Source: Saprospiraceae bacterium (GTDB lineage: Bacteria; Bacteroidota; Bacteroidia; Chitinophagales; Saprospiraceae). From it: DNA of 64,000 nucleotides. The DNA lies in the NCBI GenBank assembly GCA_019187225.1, contig JABAQQ010000027.1, positions 7,766 through 71,765 on the forward strand. Reading direction: 5' to 3'. The notes beneath the pieces are model-generated. The model saw only the letters and a program-made list of their open reading frames with translations. It ran no database searches and was not told the origin of the DNA. Each line of letters starts with the position of its first letter. Position 1 is the first letter of the stretch. Of the stretch, positions 18,501-26,700 are shown in pieces. Both the position numbers and the translations under genes were made by a program.

Positions 18501-18594
18501 GCGCTACGGCCAGCACAATGCGCTGGAAATCGTTGATTTGCGGGATGAAAACAACCAACCCGCGGGAACGCGGGTGCACATCACGCTATCGTAA
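15589..18594 (+). CDS. Propeller-type sensor histidine kinase, LytS/YehU class
   Basis: 1001 residues from the ATG at 15589, which gives a signal peptide ending FDAQAQ. Residues about 30-640 are two-component-regulator propeller repeats facing the periplasm (IWFGGAGGFKKLD, IWLGGMSRLFRLD). A Y_Y_Y-like beta domain follows (about 650-745: YRYRLSGNSEQW) and then one membrane helix (about 752-775). The cytoplasmic part is a His_kinase domain with the phospho-acceptor in MNPHFLFNALNSI (His808) and an ATPase domain with DNGIGR (about 937). The cognate LytTR regulator starts 20 bp downstream. The ligand is unknown; Bacteroidota homologues often sense polymers. Confidence 0.93.
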   Translation: MTIVIRIVATALAFASFFDAQAQLPQYHAQVFGAEQGIGGGGIADIFKDRQQFLWIVNTSSLQRFDGRNVRTYSFEHSIRQAICDDNNRIWALSGATIWRSREASEGFERVQFDTAGGVSPVAVFQLPGRPVCILTGKGLFACDAGSKNFVRLPLSPPPPLPYTNLWRFDTCGSTIFYPGKDSLYAFDLGTGKARALPLRTEIPYLCALTPDLAIVSNYGSRSYWCNFSKDSVQLIEPRRYGLSGNSAVFGVTGATPLGKGRFLVTTRRGVFVYDLSRDRFDKEQIYAAGKPIETEDMLVRVSTDSHDAFWAHDVDAIVTFNSLENTIGLLRNYHRESPLAWSNRVVGFAEDDRGNIWFGGAGGFKKLDPHTGTITPYPAEDGATDRLSHPSVRGMGFDGRYVVLGPTNLGVWLFDPRSGVYRRPAYASDSVRRSSEGDFIDHLAILRNGDIVVAGRFHPYRIEAKTYRMDFIRFPGDDDNMNAVFQDKKGQIWLGGMSRLFRLDENYRLQSVHPVDPVFCLLEGVRDGELLIGTSEGLRRLLLRPEGAAVEKVPTPLEGVGITSLLRDQLQRFWMGSLGGLFLADTRLGLFKQFDFADNIQGLVFNGSACLKASNGMAFFGGINGINYFFPEKISMNDRPLSVSIQSLRINDRDTVQWWQPAALPDLPYHQNTLTFEVVAPYYNNAGKVQYRYRLSGNSEQWVHIGVNNQVRLANLPPGEYRLEVAASIGGQVWYGSAASLHFNILPPFWQTWPFRLAALSVIIGLIFSIIRYRENRLKKQQLAQLELERKAAEAKLQSMRLQMNPHFLFNALNSIQQMILSGNSDGAAMYLSKFSKLLRMVLTHSDHEQVSLREEIAMLRLYLDLESLRFDDTFTYAINSAADLDLDEYKVPPLLIQPFVENAIWHGLLHKEGARILHIHFESAPDDRLLCTIEDNGIGRAAAQAHSRNGAHTGTAVRVGNERIETLNRRYGQHNALEIVDLRDENNQPAGTRVHITLS

Positions 18595-18614
18595 ATTTTA
18601 TACTGCCTGATACC

Positions 18615-19358
18615 ATGCTCAAAGCCCTCATCATCGACGACGAACCCCGCGCTTCAGGCATTCTCGAACTGATGATCGAGCGCTTTGTGCCGGAGATCAG
18701 CCGCACCTGGTGCTGCAACGACGCGCGCCAGGCCGCTGCCATGATCCACGAACTCAAACCCGATCTGGTTTTTCTCGATATCCGGATGCCCTTTATGGAC
18801 GGCTTTGAGGTGTTGAGCCAGATCCGCGAAAAACGGTTCAAGATCATCTTCACTACCGCTTACCACGAATACACCCTCCAGGCCATCCGTTTCAGCGCCT
18901 TCGATTACCTGCTCAAGCCGGTGGATGTGCAGGAACTCATCCATGCCGTGCAGCGCTACCTCGACAGCCGCGACGAACTGTCCTTTCAGCCGGAACAATT
19001 GCGCAACATACTCGCCAACCTGCAAACCAATGCCGTCGCACAATTCCGCCTCGCTGTGCCCACCAAAGAAGGCATCCATTTTTTTCACCCGGCAGAAATT
19101 GTCCGGCTGGAAGCCATGGGCGCTTATACGCAACTGTACCTGGCCGATAAGCGGCAGCACCTGGTGTCCAAAAGCCTTGGCGAATACGAAGAACTGCTGG
19201 GAGAACACGGATTTGTGCGGACCCACAAGTCGCATTTGGTGAACCGCCAGTTTGTTGCCTTCCTCGACCGCGAGGGATTCGTCGTCATGCGCGACAATAC
19301 CCGGGTGGAAGTAGCCCGGCGGCGGAAAGAAGAGGTTTGGCAAATGTTGCGCAGTTGA
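18615..19358 (+). CDS. LytTR-family response regulator
   Basis: 247 residues. The receiver domain (1-120) has acidic residues in IIDDEP and the phospho-accepting Asp55 in FLDIRMPF. The LytTR DNA-binding domain (about 140-247) contains GIHFFHPAEIVRLEA, HLVSKSLGEYEELL and FVRTHKSHLVNRQF. It pairs with the kinase 20 bp upstream. The 2-hydroxyacid dehydrogenase gene starts 25 bp downstream, so that enzyme may be in the same transcript or be a target. Confidence 0.95.
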   Translation: MLKALIIDDEPRASGILELMIERFVPEISRTWCCNDARQAAAMIHELKPDLVFLDIRMPFMDGFEVLSQIREKRFKIIFTTAYHEYTLQAIRFSAFDYLLKPVDVQELIHAVQRYLDSRDELSFQPEQLRNILANLQTNAVAQFRLAVPTKEGIHFFHPAEIVRLEAMGAYTQLYLADKRQHLVSKSLGEYEELLGEHGFVRTHKSHLVNRQFVAFLDREGFVVMRDNTRVEVARRRKEEVWQMLRS

Positions 19359-19383
19359 GACATTTGCGCAAAATCCATCTTCG

Positions 19384-22302
19384 ATGCTCCGACACCTGCA
19401 AACCCTCGAACAACGCCTCGACGGCGACCTCTACTTCGATGCGCTCATGCGCCGCCTTTACGCGACCGACGCCTCGATCTACCGCGAATTGCCGCTGGCA
19501 GTGGCTTACCCGAAACACGCCGCCGATATCAAAACCCTTGTTTCCTTCACCCGGGAGCACTCCCTTTCCCTTATCCCGAGGTCGGCAGGTACCTCTTTGG
19601 CAGGGCAATGCGTGGGCAGCGGCATCGTGGTGGATATTTCCCGCTACATGACGAAAGTGCTGGAAATCAATGTTGAAGAAAGATGGGTGCGCCTGCAGCC
19701 GGGCGTTATCCGCGACGAATTGAACCACATCCTCAAACCGCACGGCCTGTTTTTCGGCCCCAATACCTCTACGTCCAACCGCTGTATGCTGGGCGGCATG
19801 GTGGGCAACAATTCCTGCGGCACTACTTCTATCGTGTACGGCTCCACCCGCGACCACGTGCTGGCACTCGACGTCCTGCTCAGCGACGGCACCGAAGCCC
19901 GGTTTTCCGGAGTGACGGCTGCGCAATTCGACGAAAAACGGAAGGGAACCGGGCTGGAAGGCCGGATCTATCGGCAAATTTTCGAGGCGCTTTCCGACGC
20001 CGGCGCGCAGGCGGAAATCCGCGCTCAATTCCCCAAACCCGGCATCCACCGCCGCAATACGGGCTATGCCGTTGACTTGCTGCTGGAGTCGAACGTTTTC
20101 ACTCCCGGCGGTCCCGATTTCAATTTTTGCACCCTTTTGTGCGGCTCCGAGGGTACGCTGGCTTTTACTACGGAGATCACGCTGCGCCTCGATCCGCTTC
20201 CCGATCCGTACGATGTGGTCGTGTGTCCTCATTTTGACAATCTGTCCGAATCCCTGCAAGCAGTAGTGGCCGCGATGCAGCACCGACCGACTGCATGTGA
20301 ACTGATGGACAAACTCGTTCTCGATTGCACCAAAGCCAACCGGGAGCAAGCCAAAAACCGCTTTTTTGTGGAAGGCGACCCGGCAGCGGTGCTGATGATC
20401 GAGTTCAGGGGTAAAAGCCGGGCAGAAGCGGAAGCCAAAGCCGCCGCCATGATCGCCGATTTTAAAAGCAAAAATTTCGGTTATGCCTGGCCGGTAGTGC
20501 CCGCGCCGCAGTCCAGACGCGTGTGGGAATTGAGGGCGGCAGGACTGGGTGTTTTGTCCAATATGCCCGGCGATGCCAAGGGTGTGGCCTGTATCGAAGA
20601 CACAGCAGTCGAAGTCGCCGATTTGCCGGCCTATATCGCTGATTTTGAAAAAATGATGGCGGGATTCGGCCAGCGGTCGGTGTACTATGCTCATGCCGGT
20701 GCCGGCGAACTGCACCTGCGCCCCATCCTGAACCTGAAAAAAGAATCCGGTCAGCAGTTGTTGCGCGAGATTTCCGAAGCCTCGGCCCGATTGGTGAAAC
20801 AGTACGGCGGCTCGCTCAGCGGCGAACACGGCGACGGCCGGGTACGGGCCGAGTTTATTCCGCTCATGATCGGCGAAAAAAACTACCAATTGCTGCGCGA
20901 AATCAAGCAAACCTGGGACCCCCAGGTTATTTTTAATCCCGGCAAGATCGTGGACGCTCCACCCATGAATACTTCCCTGCGCTACCAGGCGGATCAACCC
21001 GAACGGCGATTCGACACTGTACTGGATTTTCCCGAAGGCATCCTGCGCGCCGCGGAAAAATGCAACGGATCCGGCGACTGCCGGCGGCTCGATTTTGCCG
21101 GCGGCACCATGTGCCCCAGTTACCGTGCCACGCGGGCGGAAAAGGACACCACCCGTGCGCGTGCCAATGCCCTGCGCGAATTCCTGACCCACAGTACCCA
21201 TGCCAATGCTTTCGACCAACAGGAGTTGTATGAAGTGATGGACCTCTGCCTGTCGTGCAAAGGTTGCGCTTCGGAATGCCCTTCCAATGTGGATATGGCC
21301 GGCATGAAAGCCGAATTTTTGCACCAGTATTACAAAAGCCACGGCGTGCCGTTTCGGGCAAAGGTGTTCGCGCACATTGCCGACCTCAACCGCATCGGCT
21401 CGATGGCGCCGGCCGTGACCAATTTTTTTCTGAAAAACAGCATCACCGGTAATACAATCAAACGCGTATTGGGGGTGGCGCCGCAGCGCAGCCTGCCGGC
21501 TTTGCAGCCGATGGCGCTGCGCCGCTGGTATCAAAGGAACCGCGCCCGGCTGCAAGCTTCCGTTCCCAACAAAGGAAAGGTGTATTTCTTCTGCGATGAA
21601 TTCACCCATTACAACGATACGGCCATTGGCATCAAGGCCATCGAACTGCTCAACCGCTTAGGCTACCAGGTGGAAATGCCTGCGCACCTCGAAAGTGGCC
21701 GGGCCGCCATTTCCAAAGGGCTTCTGTTGCGGGCGCGGGACTTAGCCATGCAGAATGTGCGGATTTTCAGGAATATCGTGTCGGAGCAAACCCCGCTTAT
21801 CGGGACAGAGCCTTCGGCTATTTTGAGTTTCCGCGACGAGTATCCGCGACTCGTGCCGCCGCAGGATCAGGAAGCCGCGACATCGCTGGGGCAAAACGCC
21901 TTGCTCATCGAAGAGTTTTTCGTGCGGGAAATGACGAAAGGCAATATCGCGCCGGATGATTTTACCAGGTCAGCCCGGAAAGTGCTGTTGCACGGCCATT
22001 GCCACCAGAAAGCGCTTGCCGGAGCGGAATCGTCGGCCTGGGTGCTCGGACTGCCTGAAAACTACAGTGTGGAAATGATCCCCTCCGGATGTTGCGGTAT
22101 GGCGGGTTCTTTCGGATATGAGCGGGAGCACTACGCGGTGAGTATGCAGGTTGGCGAGCTGGTGTTGTTCCCGGCGGTGCGGCAGGCGCCTGCGGACGCG
22201 ATCCTTGCTGCGCCGGGAACCAGTTGCCGGCACCAGATCCTCGATGGGACGGGCCGTCAGGCGCTGCATCCGGTGGAGGTGCTGTGGGACGCGTTGGTGT
22301 AA
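19384..22302 (+). CDS. Fused FAD-linked / Fe-S 2-hydroxyacid dehydrogenase (GlcD-GlcF type)
   Basis: 972 residues. The N-terminal FAD-binding type 4 domain (about 25-260) carries PRSAGTSLAGQCVGSGIVV and GGMVGNNSCGTTSIVYG. The FAD-oxidase C-terminal region (about 265-530) includes SGEHGDGRVRAEF. Two Fe-S cluster motifs follow (CNGSGDCRR...MCPSYRAT and CLSCKGCASECPS, about 560-640). CCG-type cysteine clusters lie at the end (HGHCHQKAL and SGCCGMAGSFGYE). This is the YdiJ/Dld-like family that oxidises D-lactate, D-2-hydroxyglutarate or glycolate and passes electrons to the quinone pool or a carrier. The substrate cannot be read from sequence. Confidence 0.93.
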   Translation: MLRHLQTLEQRLDGDLYFDALMRRLYATDASIYRELPLAVAYPKHAADIKTLVSFTREHSLSLIPRSAGTSLAGQCVGSGIVVDISRYMTKVLEINVEERWVRLQPGVIRDELNHILKPHGLFFGPNTSTSNRCMLGGMVGNNSCGTTSIVYGSTRDHVLALDVLLSDGTEARFSGVTAAQFDEKRKGTGLEGRIYRQIFEALSDAGAQAEIRAQFPKPGIHRRNTGYAVDLLLESNVFTPGGPDFNFCTLLCGSEGTLAFTTEITLRLDPLPDPYDVVVCPHFDNLSESLQAVVAAMQHRPTACELMDKLVLDCTKANREQAKNRFFVEGDPAAVLMIEFRGKSRAEAEAKAAAMIADFKSKNFGYAWPVVPAPQSRRVWELRAAGLGVLSNMPGDAKGVACIEDTAVEVADLPAYIADFEKMMAGFGQRSVYYAHAGAGELHLRPILNLKKESGQQLLREISEASARLVKQYGGSLSGEHGDGRVRAEFIPLMIGEKNYQLLREIKQTWDPQVIFNPGKIVDAPPMNTSLRYQADQPERRFDTVLDFPEGILRAAEKCNGSGDCRRLDFAGGTMCPSYRATRAEKDTTRARANALREFLTHSTHANAFDQQELYEVMDLCLSCKGCASECPSNVDMAGMKAEFLHQYYKSHGVPFRAKVFAHIADLNRIGSMAPAVTNFFLKNSITGNTIKRVLGVAPQRSLPALQPMALRRWYQRNRARLQASVPNKGKVYFFCDEFTHYNDTAIGIKAIELLNRLGYQVEMPAHLESGRAAISKGLLLRARDLAMQNVRIFRNIVSEQTPLIGTEPSAILSFRDEYPRLVPPQDQEAATSLGQNALLIEEFFVREMTKGNIAPDDFTRSARKVLLHGHCHQKALAGAESSAWVLGLPENYSVEMIPSGCCGMAGSFGYEREHYAVSMQVGELVLFPAVRQAPADAILAAPGTSCRHQILDGTGRQALHPVEVLWDALV

Positions 22303-22316
22303 ATAGAAGGCAACCG

Positions 22317-22838
22317 TCAATGGTTGGCCGGCACTTCAGGCGCCCCCCCATCCGTCACGTATTCGCGCACGGCGGCGGCCATCTTTGCCAGCGACGTTTC
22401 GTCCGACCACAATACGAGGTGCGGTTCCCGGAGCGGCTCGTAAGCATCTCTGATCTTTTCGTACACACTGAAATCCGCTTCGCTGTCGGATCGAGGCGTT
22501 TGCAGGCGCTCCCGGATGATGCGCTCGCGCGCCCGCACTTCCACCCAAAACAAACGCGCGCTGCATTCGGCAGCCACACGCCGGAACGGTTCGCGGATGG
22601 ATTCTTTGAAAAATGTGCTGTCCACCACGACTTCTTTGCCTTCGGCGAGCAATTGCCGGGTGCGTTCCAACAGCGCGTGATATACCTTTTCCTTGTCCTC
22701 CGGCCGGTATTGGCCCATCAATCCCAATTCCCGCCGCAGCAAATCGCTGTTCAGGTGCACCGCGTCGTACCGCGCCGAATATGCTTTGGCAAGGGTTGTT
22801 TTTCCGGAACCCGGCAAGCCGGAGATGAGGATGAGCAT
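22317..22838 (-). CDS. P-loop kinase (AAA_33 / zeta-like), counterpart of the APH-like protein
   Basis: 173 residues from the ATG at 22838; a longer in-frame extension would only translate the GTTTGA repeat and is rejected. The Walker A motif GLPGSGKTTLAK is at residues 7-18, followed by a SDLLRRELG substrate-lid segment, the Walker B-like VVVDSTF and an Arg-rich lid (RARERIIRERL). The family (COG0645-like) is usually fused C-terminal to the kind of APH domain encoded at 11533-12552. It is convergent with the dehydrogenase gene, with only 14 bp between the ends. Confidence 0.83.
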   Translation of the reverse strand: MLILISGLPGSGKTTLAKAYSARYDAVHLNSDLLRRELGLMGQYRPEDKEKVYHALLERTRQLLAEGKEVVVDSTFFKESIREPFRRVAAECSARLFWVEVRARERIIRERLQTPRSDSEADFSVYEKIRDAYEPLREPHLVLWSDETSLAKMAAAVREYVTDGGAPEVPANH

Positions 22839-22850
22839 GGTTTTGAAATG

Positions 22851-22962
22851 GTTTGATGTTGTTTGACGTCGTTTGAGATTGTTTGACGTTGTTTGAGATT
22901 GTTTGAGGTTGTTGGGAAACGATTTCAAACCACTCAAACAATCTCAAACGACATCAAACAAC
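22851..22962. repeat. 10-bp-period GTTTGA inverted repeat
   Basis: Six consecutive 10-bp units of the form GTTTGANRTY run from 22851 to 22910. After a 16-bp centre, reversed units (CTCAAACAATCTCAAACGAC and neighbours) run from 22927 to 22962. The arms pair into a long hairpin. It fills the gap between the P-loop kinase and the universal stress protein, both minus strand, ending 5 bp before the latter's stop codon. Confidence 0.9.
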
Positions 22963-22966
22963 ATAT

Positions 22967-23797
22967 TTACTTGCGGTACACCAGCATCGGCACTTTCGCC
23001 ACAAATGAAAACGCCTTAGATCTGCTGATGCTGAACAGTTTGTCGAACCACGTTTTGTTGGTATGGGTAAAGAACACGGCCATGGAAGGCTTAACCCTTT
23101 TTACCAGATTGTCCAATTGTCCGGCAAACCCCTTGTCCACGTCGAACGGCTCCAAATACACCTGGTCGAGGCGTTTCATTTTTTCGCGCCACACGCCTGT
23201 AAGCACCGCCGGTTCTATTTTGATCTCTCCGGGGTAATAGAAATGCGCCATGTCGGCCTGTACGTCCAGCGATTGGGCGAAATCAGATACAGTTTTCATT
23301 TCCGCATCGAGGTTGTCCAGATCGCTGGCATACAGTATTTTTTTGATCGGGTGTGTGCGCCAGGTATGCGGCACCGCGAATACCGGTACAGGCGAGCGGA
23401 GGATCACGTCGCTGGTGTTCGTGCCGATGATCTTTCTCAATTTGCCGGCGCCGCGTGTGCTGATGCAGATATAATCCATGGCGTGCTGGCGCGCATAATC
23501 GAGAATGGCATCGTCGGGGTTCAGGTTTTCCACCACCACACAGCGATGGGCGCCGGGTGTCGCATTCATGGACGCGTATAGCCCGGCGACGAATTTTTCC
23601 AGTTTTTGCAGGTGCTTTTTAGCCTGTTTCTGAACGGAGGTGTCAATAAATTTTCCCTGAATGGTGGTTGGCAGCATGGCCTGGAAACAGTAAAAGAAGA
23701 CAAGCTCCGCTTTTTTCTGCGCAGCCAATTGGATAGCGAAGCGCATGCCCGCTTTCGAATGCGCGGAAAAGTCGGTGGTGACGAGTATTTTTTTCAT
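22967..23797 (-). CDS. Tandem universal stress protein
   Basis: 276 residues, no signal peptide. Two UspA-like domains: 1 to about 145 opens with KKILVTTDFSAHSKAGMRFA and contains the nucleotide-binding-type GTNTSDVILRSPVPVFAVP; about 150-276 opens with IKKILYASDLDN. The second domain is less conserved and ends in AKVPMLVYRK. Such tandem-domain proteins are common in Bacteroidota and respond to growth arrest or energy stress. The stress-type genes at 56-60 kb may belong to the same response, which is an inference. Confidence 0.9.
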   Translation of the reverse strand: MKKILVTTDFSAHSKAGMRFAIQLAAQKKAELVFFYCFQAMLPTTIQGKFIDTSVQKQAKKHLQKLEKFVAGLYASMNATPGAHRCVVVENLNPDDAILDYARQHAMDYICISTRGAGKLRKIIGTNTSDVILRSPVPVFAVPHTWRTHPIKKILYASDLDNLDAEMKTVSDFAQSLDVQADMAHFYYPGEIKIEPAVLTGVWREKMKRLDQVYLEPFDVDKGFAGQLDNLVKRVKPSMAVFFTHTNKTWFDKLFSISRSKAFSFVAKVPMLVYRK

Positions 23798-23826
23798 TCA
23801 ACTTGATTTACGATCCGGGTTTGTTT

Positions 23827-24117
23827 TCCCGCAGAAAAATTTTCCCGCAGATTCACGCAGATAAGTTTTCCCGCAGATTCCCGCAGATTTTTTTCGCAGA
23901 ATCCCGCAGATTCACGCAGATAAGTTTTCCCGCAGATTCCCGCAGATTTTTTTCGCAGAATCCCGCAGAAAAATTTTCCCGCAGATTTACGCAGATTTTT
24001 TTTTCGCAGATTTACGCAGATGTACAATTACTTTATCATTTGCAAGTACCTTCTTTCACAAGGAATCTGCGAAAATCTGCGGGAAAATTTTTCTGCGGGA
24101 AAATCTATCTGCGGGAG
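23827..24117. repeat. CGCAGATT-word array with inverted arm
   Basis: About 190 bp (23827-24020) are built almost entirely from CGCAGATT, CCCGCAG and ACGCAG words. They include two copies of a 59-bp block (from 23854 and 23913). After a 42-bp AT-rich centre, the reverse words (AATCTGCG, TCTGCGGG) run from 24063 to 24117. The arms can pair. It occupies the whole gap between the bactofilin-like gene and the universal stress gene. A smaller element of the same word family is at 32018-32114. Confidence 0.9.
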
Positions 24118-24140
24118 AACCTATGGAAATAATAACAAAA

Positions 24141-25334
24141 TCACACTGTAGCCCGCCCGCGCCGCAAGATACCGGTATTGTCCAGAATAGCGCCAAACGC
24201 GATGAATACTGCCGCAACTTTGACGATCCAGCCGATGAAAGGAATGGCGCCCAGCAGTTTCAGCACAACGAGCAACCCCAAAGCGACAAATACCAATTGC
24301 AGCGGACGCCAGTTGAAGCCTCTCCACCGGTCGAGCCAATGCGCGCCGACCAGTGCCGTGATGATGTTGGCCAATGCGAAGAACAAAACGTAAAAGAGCA
24401 AAGCGATCATTCCGACCGGAATGCCGACGACCGTGATGAACAACAAGACGATACCTACCGGTACCGCAACGAAATACAGAAAACCGTACCCCAGCGAGCG
24501 CACCGGCTCTGCCTGTGCCGTGCCGGCGGCATTGCTGAATACCTGCGGGAAAAGCCGCTGGCCCAACCAGATCAGGATGAACGACGCGATCAGATACCAC
24601 AACACCGCCAGAAAGGAAGCGAAGCCGAGAAATTTGAAATCCGGTCGCTCGAAACGTTCGCGCAGCGAAGGATCAAAAGTGGCTGTCGCGCCGTTTTGCA
24701 AGGCATTCCCAAAATTGACTTCACCTTCTTCCGTCCAGTAACGGACGTTGCCGCGCAGGGCGGCACTTTCGCTCACGATGATGCGTTTGGCGGCAAGGAC
24801 GGATGCGCCGCCGACGGTTCCATTGAGATTCAGGTCGCCGCCGTTGAACTCTAAGTCTTTTTCGACCCGCCCGTTCAGGGTCACTACTCCTGCAGCAGAT
24901 TTGAAAAATCCCATCGCAGTGCCGCCGAAGGTGATCGTGCCGCCCGACGTGGCCACGCTGCCGCCGACAATGACCTCCGGCTCAACCGAAACAGTGCCGC
25001 CGGTGACGAGCAGATCGCCGCCGATGTTGCCCGATACGGTGAGCGTACCGCCCGCCGCTCTTACGTCGTCGAGCACGGCGCCGCGCAAGTAGATGTTGCC
25101 GCCCCCCGCGACTACGTCGCCGGTGACGGTATCGCTTATGGTTATAGTACCACCCGCGCACCAGATGTCACCGTAGACGGGCGCTTCGATGTAAATCGTG
25201 CCGCCGAAAACGTAAATGTCTTCGTTGACAGGCTGGGAAATGCGGACGTTGTCGCCGCTTTCAAAACGCAGGGCAAAGGCTGGAATGATGCATAACAGGG
25301 CTGCCAGAAAGGTAAGAACGGATTGTTTTTTCAT
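24141..25334 (-). CDS. Bactofilin-like beta-solenoid protein with membrane domain
   Basis: 397 residues with a signal peptide (VLTFLAALLCIIPAFA). Residues about 25-200 are regular beta-helix turns rich in GG and V (DIYVFGGTIYIEAPVYGDIWCAGGTI), like bactofilin or polymer-forming cytoskeletal repeats. Residues about 235-390 contain four hydrophobic helices (FASFLAVLWYLIASFILIW and three more). The combination of an exported solenoid with C-terminal membrane segments is a recurrent uncharacterised architecture. A role in envelope organisation is a guess. Confidence 0.75.
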   Translation of the reverse strand: MKKQSVLTFLAALLCIIPAFALRFESGDNVRISQPVNEDIYVFGGTIYIEAPVYGDIWCAGGTITISDTVTGDVVAGGGNIYLRGAVLDDVRAAGGTLTVSGNIGGDLLVTGGTVSVEPEVIVGGSVATSGGTITFGGTAMGFFKSAAGVVTLNGRVEKDLEFNGGDLNLNGTVGGASVLAAKRIIVSESAALRGNVRYWTEEGEVNFGNALQNGATATFDPSLRERFERPDFKFLGFASFLAVLWYLIASFILIWLGQRLFPQVFSNAAGTAQAEPVRSLGYGFLYFVAVPVGIVLLFITVVGIPVGMIALLFYVLFFALANIITALVGAHWLDRWRGFNWRPLQLVFVALGLLVVLKLLGAIPFIGWIVKVAAVFIAFGAILDNTGILRRGRATV

Positions 25335-25530
25335 GGTTCTGTAATCATTTATAGCACAAAAATGTAGATATTTTCCTCTTGAAAAAATGATATTTGTCGT
25401 GTTCCACTATGATATTTCTCCCTGCCCGGGAGTGTCTAAGTGCGGCACACCTAAGTGAACTGATTGATTATCAATGTGCGGACTTCTCAATAGCAATTTT
25501 CGAGGTACAATGCGGCTGCGGAGCAGAACT

Positions 25531-26448
25531 TTAACGATCTTCCTTCACTGCCCGGAATCCCAAACTCCCCATCGAGGTCTTTTTGCTTAAGGATTGAACA
25601 CCGCCATTGTAAACGACCCTGAACGCCGTCGAATCATTGATTTCCGTGGAAGTCCACCAGTAAATGATCGGCGAGTGGACCTTCCACAAAGGCGATTCTT
25701 TGTCGGGCATCACGGTGTAAGTCGCCTTCGCCGTGGCTGCGTTCCACTGTCCGCCTGCGTTTTGCCCATGCCGTGTGAGCGAGCGCACCGCTTCCTCTAC
25801 GGTCGGCAATCTCCAGATGTACTGTGCCGTATCCAGCAAGATTGTGCCGTCCTCCGACAAATGTGCGCAGATGTCGCTGACTTCCTTCCATTTTTTTCCG
25901 GTCATTTCCTGCGGTGTCGAGGGCCAGCCGGGGCCTTCGGGCGCCCAGACCAGCGCGACGCCATTGCCTTCGACGAGCCTGCTGCCGTAATTCCGGTCGT
26001 CTGACCTTTGGTACACCCGTATGGCAGGTTCTATTCCAAATGCAAGGATGATCAGCAAAGGAAGCCAGGCGGCGATACGCAGCGGCCATTTTTTGTTTTG
26101 AAATTCCCCGAACCAAAACAATATTCCGATAATACAAAGCGGGATAGAAAAAATATAGATGGCGGCGGACGTGTGTATTTTAACTGCCGGTATCAGTATT
26201 CCGGTCAATACGGCCAATACAGCGCCTATTCGATCCCAATAAACGGCAACGACATTTAAAACCCAGAAAATAATGGCAAAAAGCAGGTATTGGGCAAACA
26301 TCAGGGCGACGTTCATCCCGAAGGATGGATAATACCACCCTTCGTGAAAATTCTCGATGATACCCCAGAAAGCCCACAAGCAAGCTAAGAAACTGGAGAT
26401 GGATAGCGCCACCCACGCGGCGATGTTTTTTCGATCCGGTTTTGTCAT
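25531..26448 (-). CDS. Membrane protein with DUF1566-like C-terminal domain
   Basis: 305 residues from the ATG at 26448; the frame extends four codons to a TTG, but ATG is preferred. Five hydrophobic helices lie in the first 150 residues. The C-terminal half (about 170-305) has the WRLPTVEEAVRSL, WWTSTE and GSLGFRAVK signature of the DUF1566 / Lcl-type domain, normally extracytoplasmic. Function is unknown. It is monocistronic, with 200-250 bp gaps on either side. Confidence 0.7.
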   Translation of the reverse strand: MTKPDRKNIAAWVALSISSFLACLWAFWGIIENFHEGWYYPSFGMNVALMFAQYLLFAIIFWVLNVVAVYWDRIGAVLAVLTGILIPAVKIHTSAAIYIFSIPLCIIGILFWFGEFQNKKWPLRIAAWLPLLIILAFGIEPAIRVYQRSDDRNYGSRLVEGNGVALVWAPEGPGWPSTPQEMTGKKWKEVSDICAHLSEDGTILLDTAQYIWRLPTVEEAVRSLTRHGQNAGGQWNAATAKATYTVMPDKESPLWKVHSPIIYWWTSTEINDSTAFRVVYNGGVQSLSKKTSMGSLGFRAVKEDR

Positions 26449-26572
26449 CTGACGGCTCAACGCGTTGAGCGATGCAAATTTGATGTGTTGCCTTGATGCG
26501 AAGAATGATATAAATTAAGACAAGCCATGATATTTATCCATGAAAATTAAGGTGCAATACTCCAACTTTGGG

Positions 26573-26693
26573 CCGGTAGCACGGCATGAATGCCGTCCGG
26601 GTAAAGGTCATTTATGACTTTTATTTCAGAATATCCTGGATGGATGCGTTTGCCTTGACGGGGCTCCGAATGGCGTGAACGCCGCACTACCGG
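26573..26693. repeat. CCGGTAG...inverted repeat upstream of the ribonucleotide reductase gene
   Basis: The left arm at 26573-26600 and the right arm at 26666-26693 are imperfect reverse complements (outer CCGGTAG/CTACCGG perfect). Each arm holds its own small palindrome (CGGCATGAATGCCG; GGCGTGAACGCC), and the centre contains a third (AAAGGTCATTTATGACTTT). The element ends 7 bp before the reductase ATG, so it forms the 5' leader or abuts it. No cobalamin-riboswitch core is seen. Confidence 0.75.
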
Positions 26694-26700
26694 CACCGAT

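Noticed and set aside
15412-18579. Minus-strand frames of about 500 codons opposite the LytS-type kinase
   Set aside because: Shadows of the kinase frame, which carries intact propeller, His_kinase and ATPase motifs.
19285-21609. 774-codon minus-strand frame opposite the 2-hydroxyacid dehydrogenase
   Set aside because: The plus-strand frame has all expected FAD and Fe-S motifs. The antisense frame reflects GC-rich third positions and has no recognisable domain.
22839-22947. Upstream extension of the P-loop kinase (QSQTTSNNLKRRQTTS-type residues)
   Set aside because: It is the translation of the GTTTGA repeat; the ATG at 22838 places the Walker A motif at the usual distance from the start.
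26461-26700. Cobalamin riboswitch upstream of the B12-dependent reductase
   Set aside because: No B12-box or characteristic core is visible; the region is explained by a compound palindrome.
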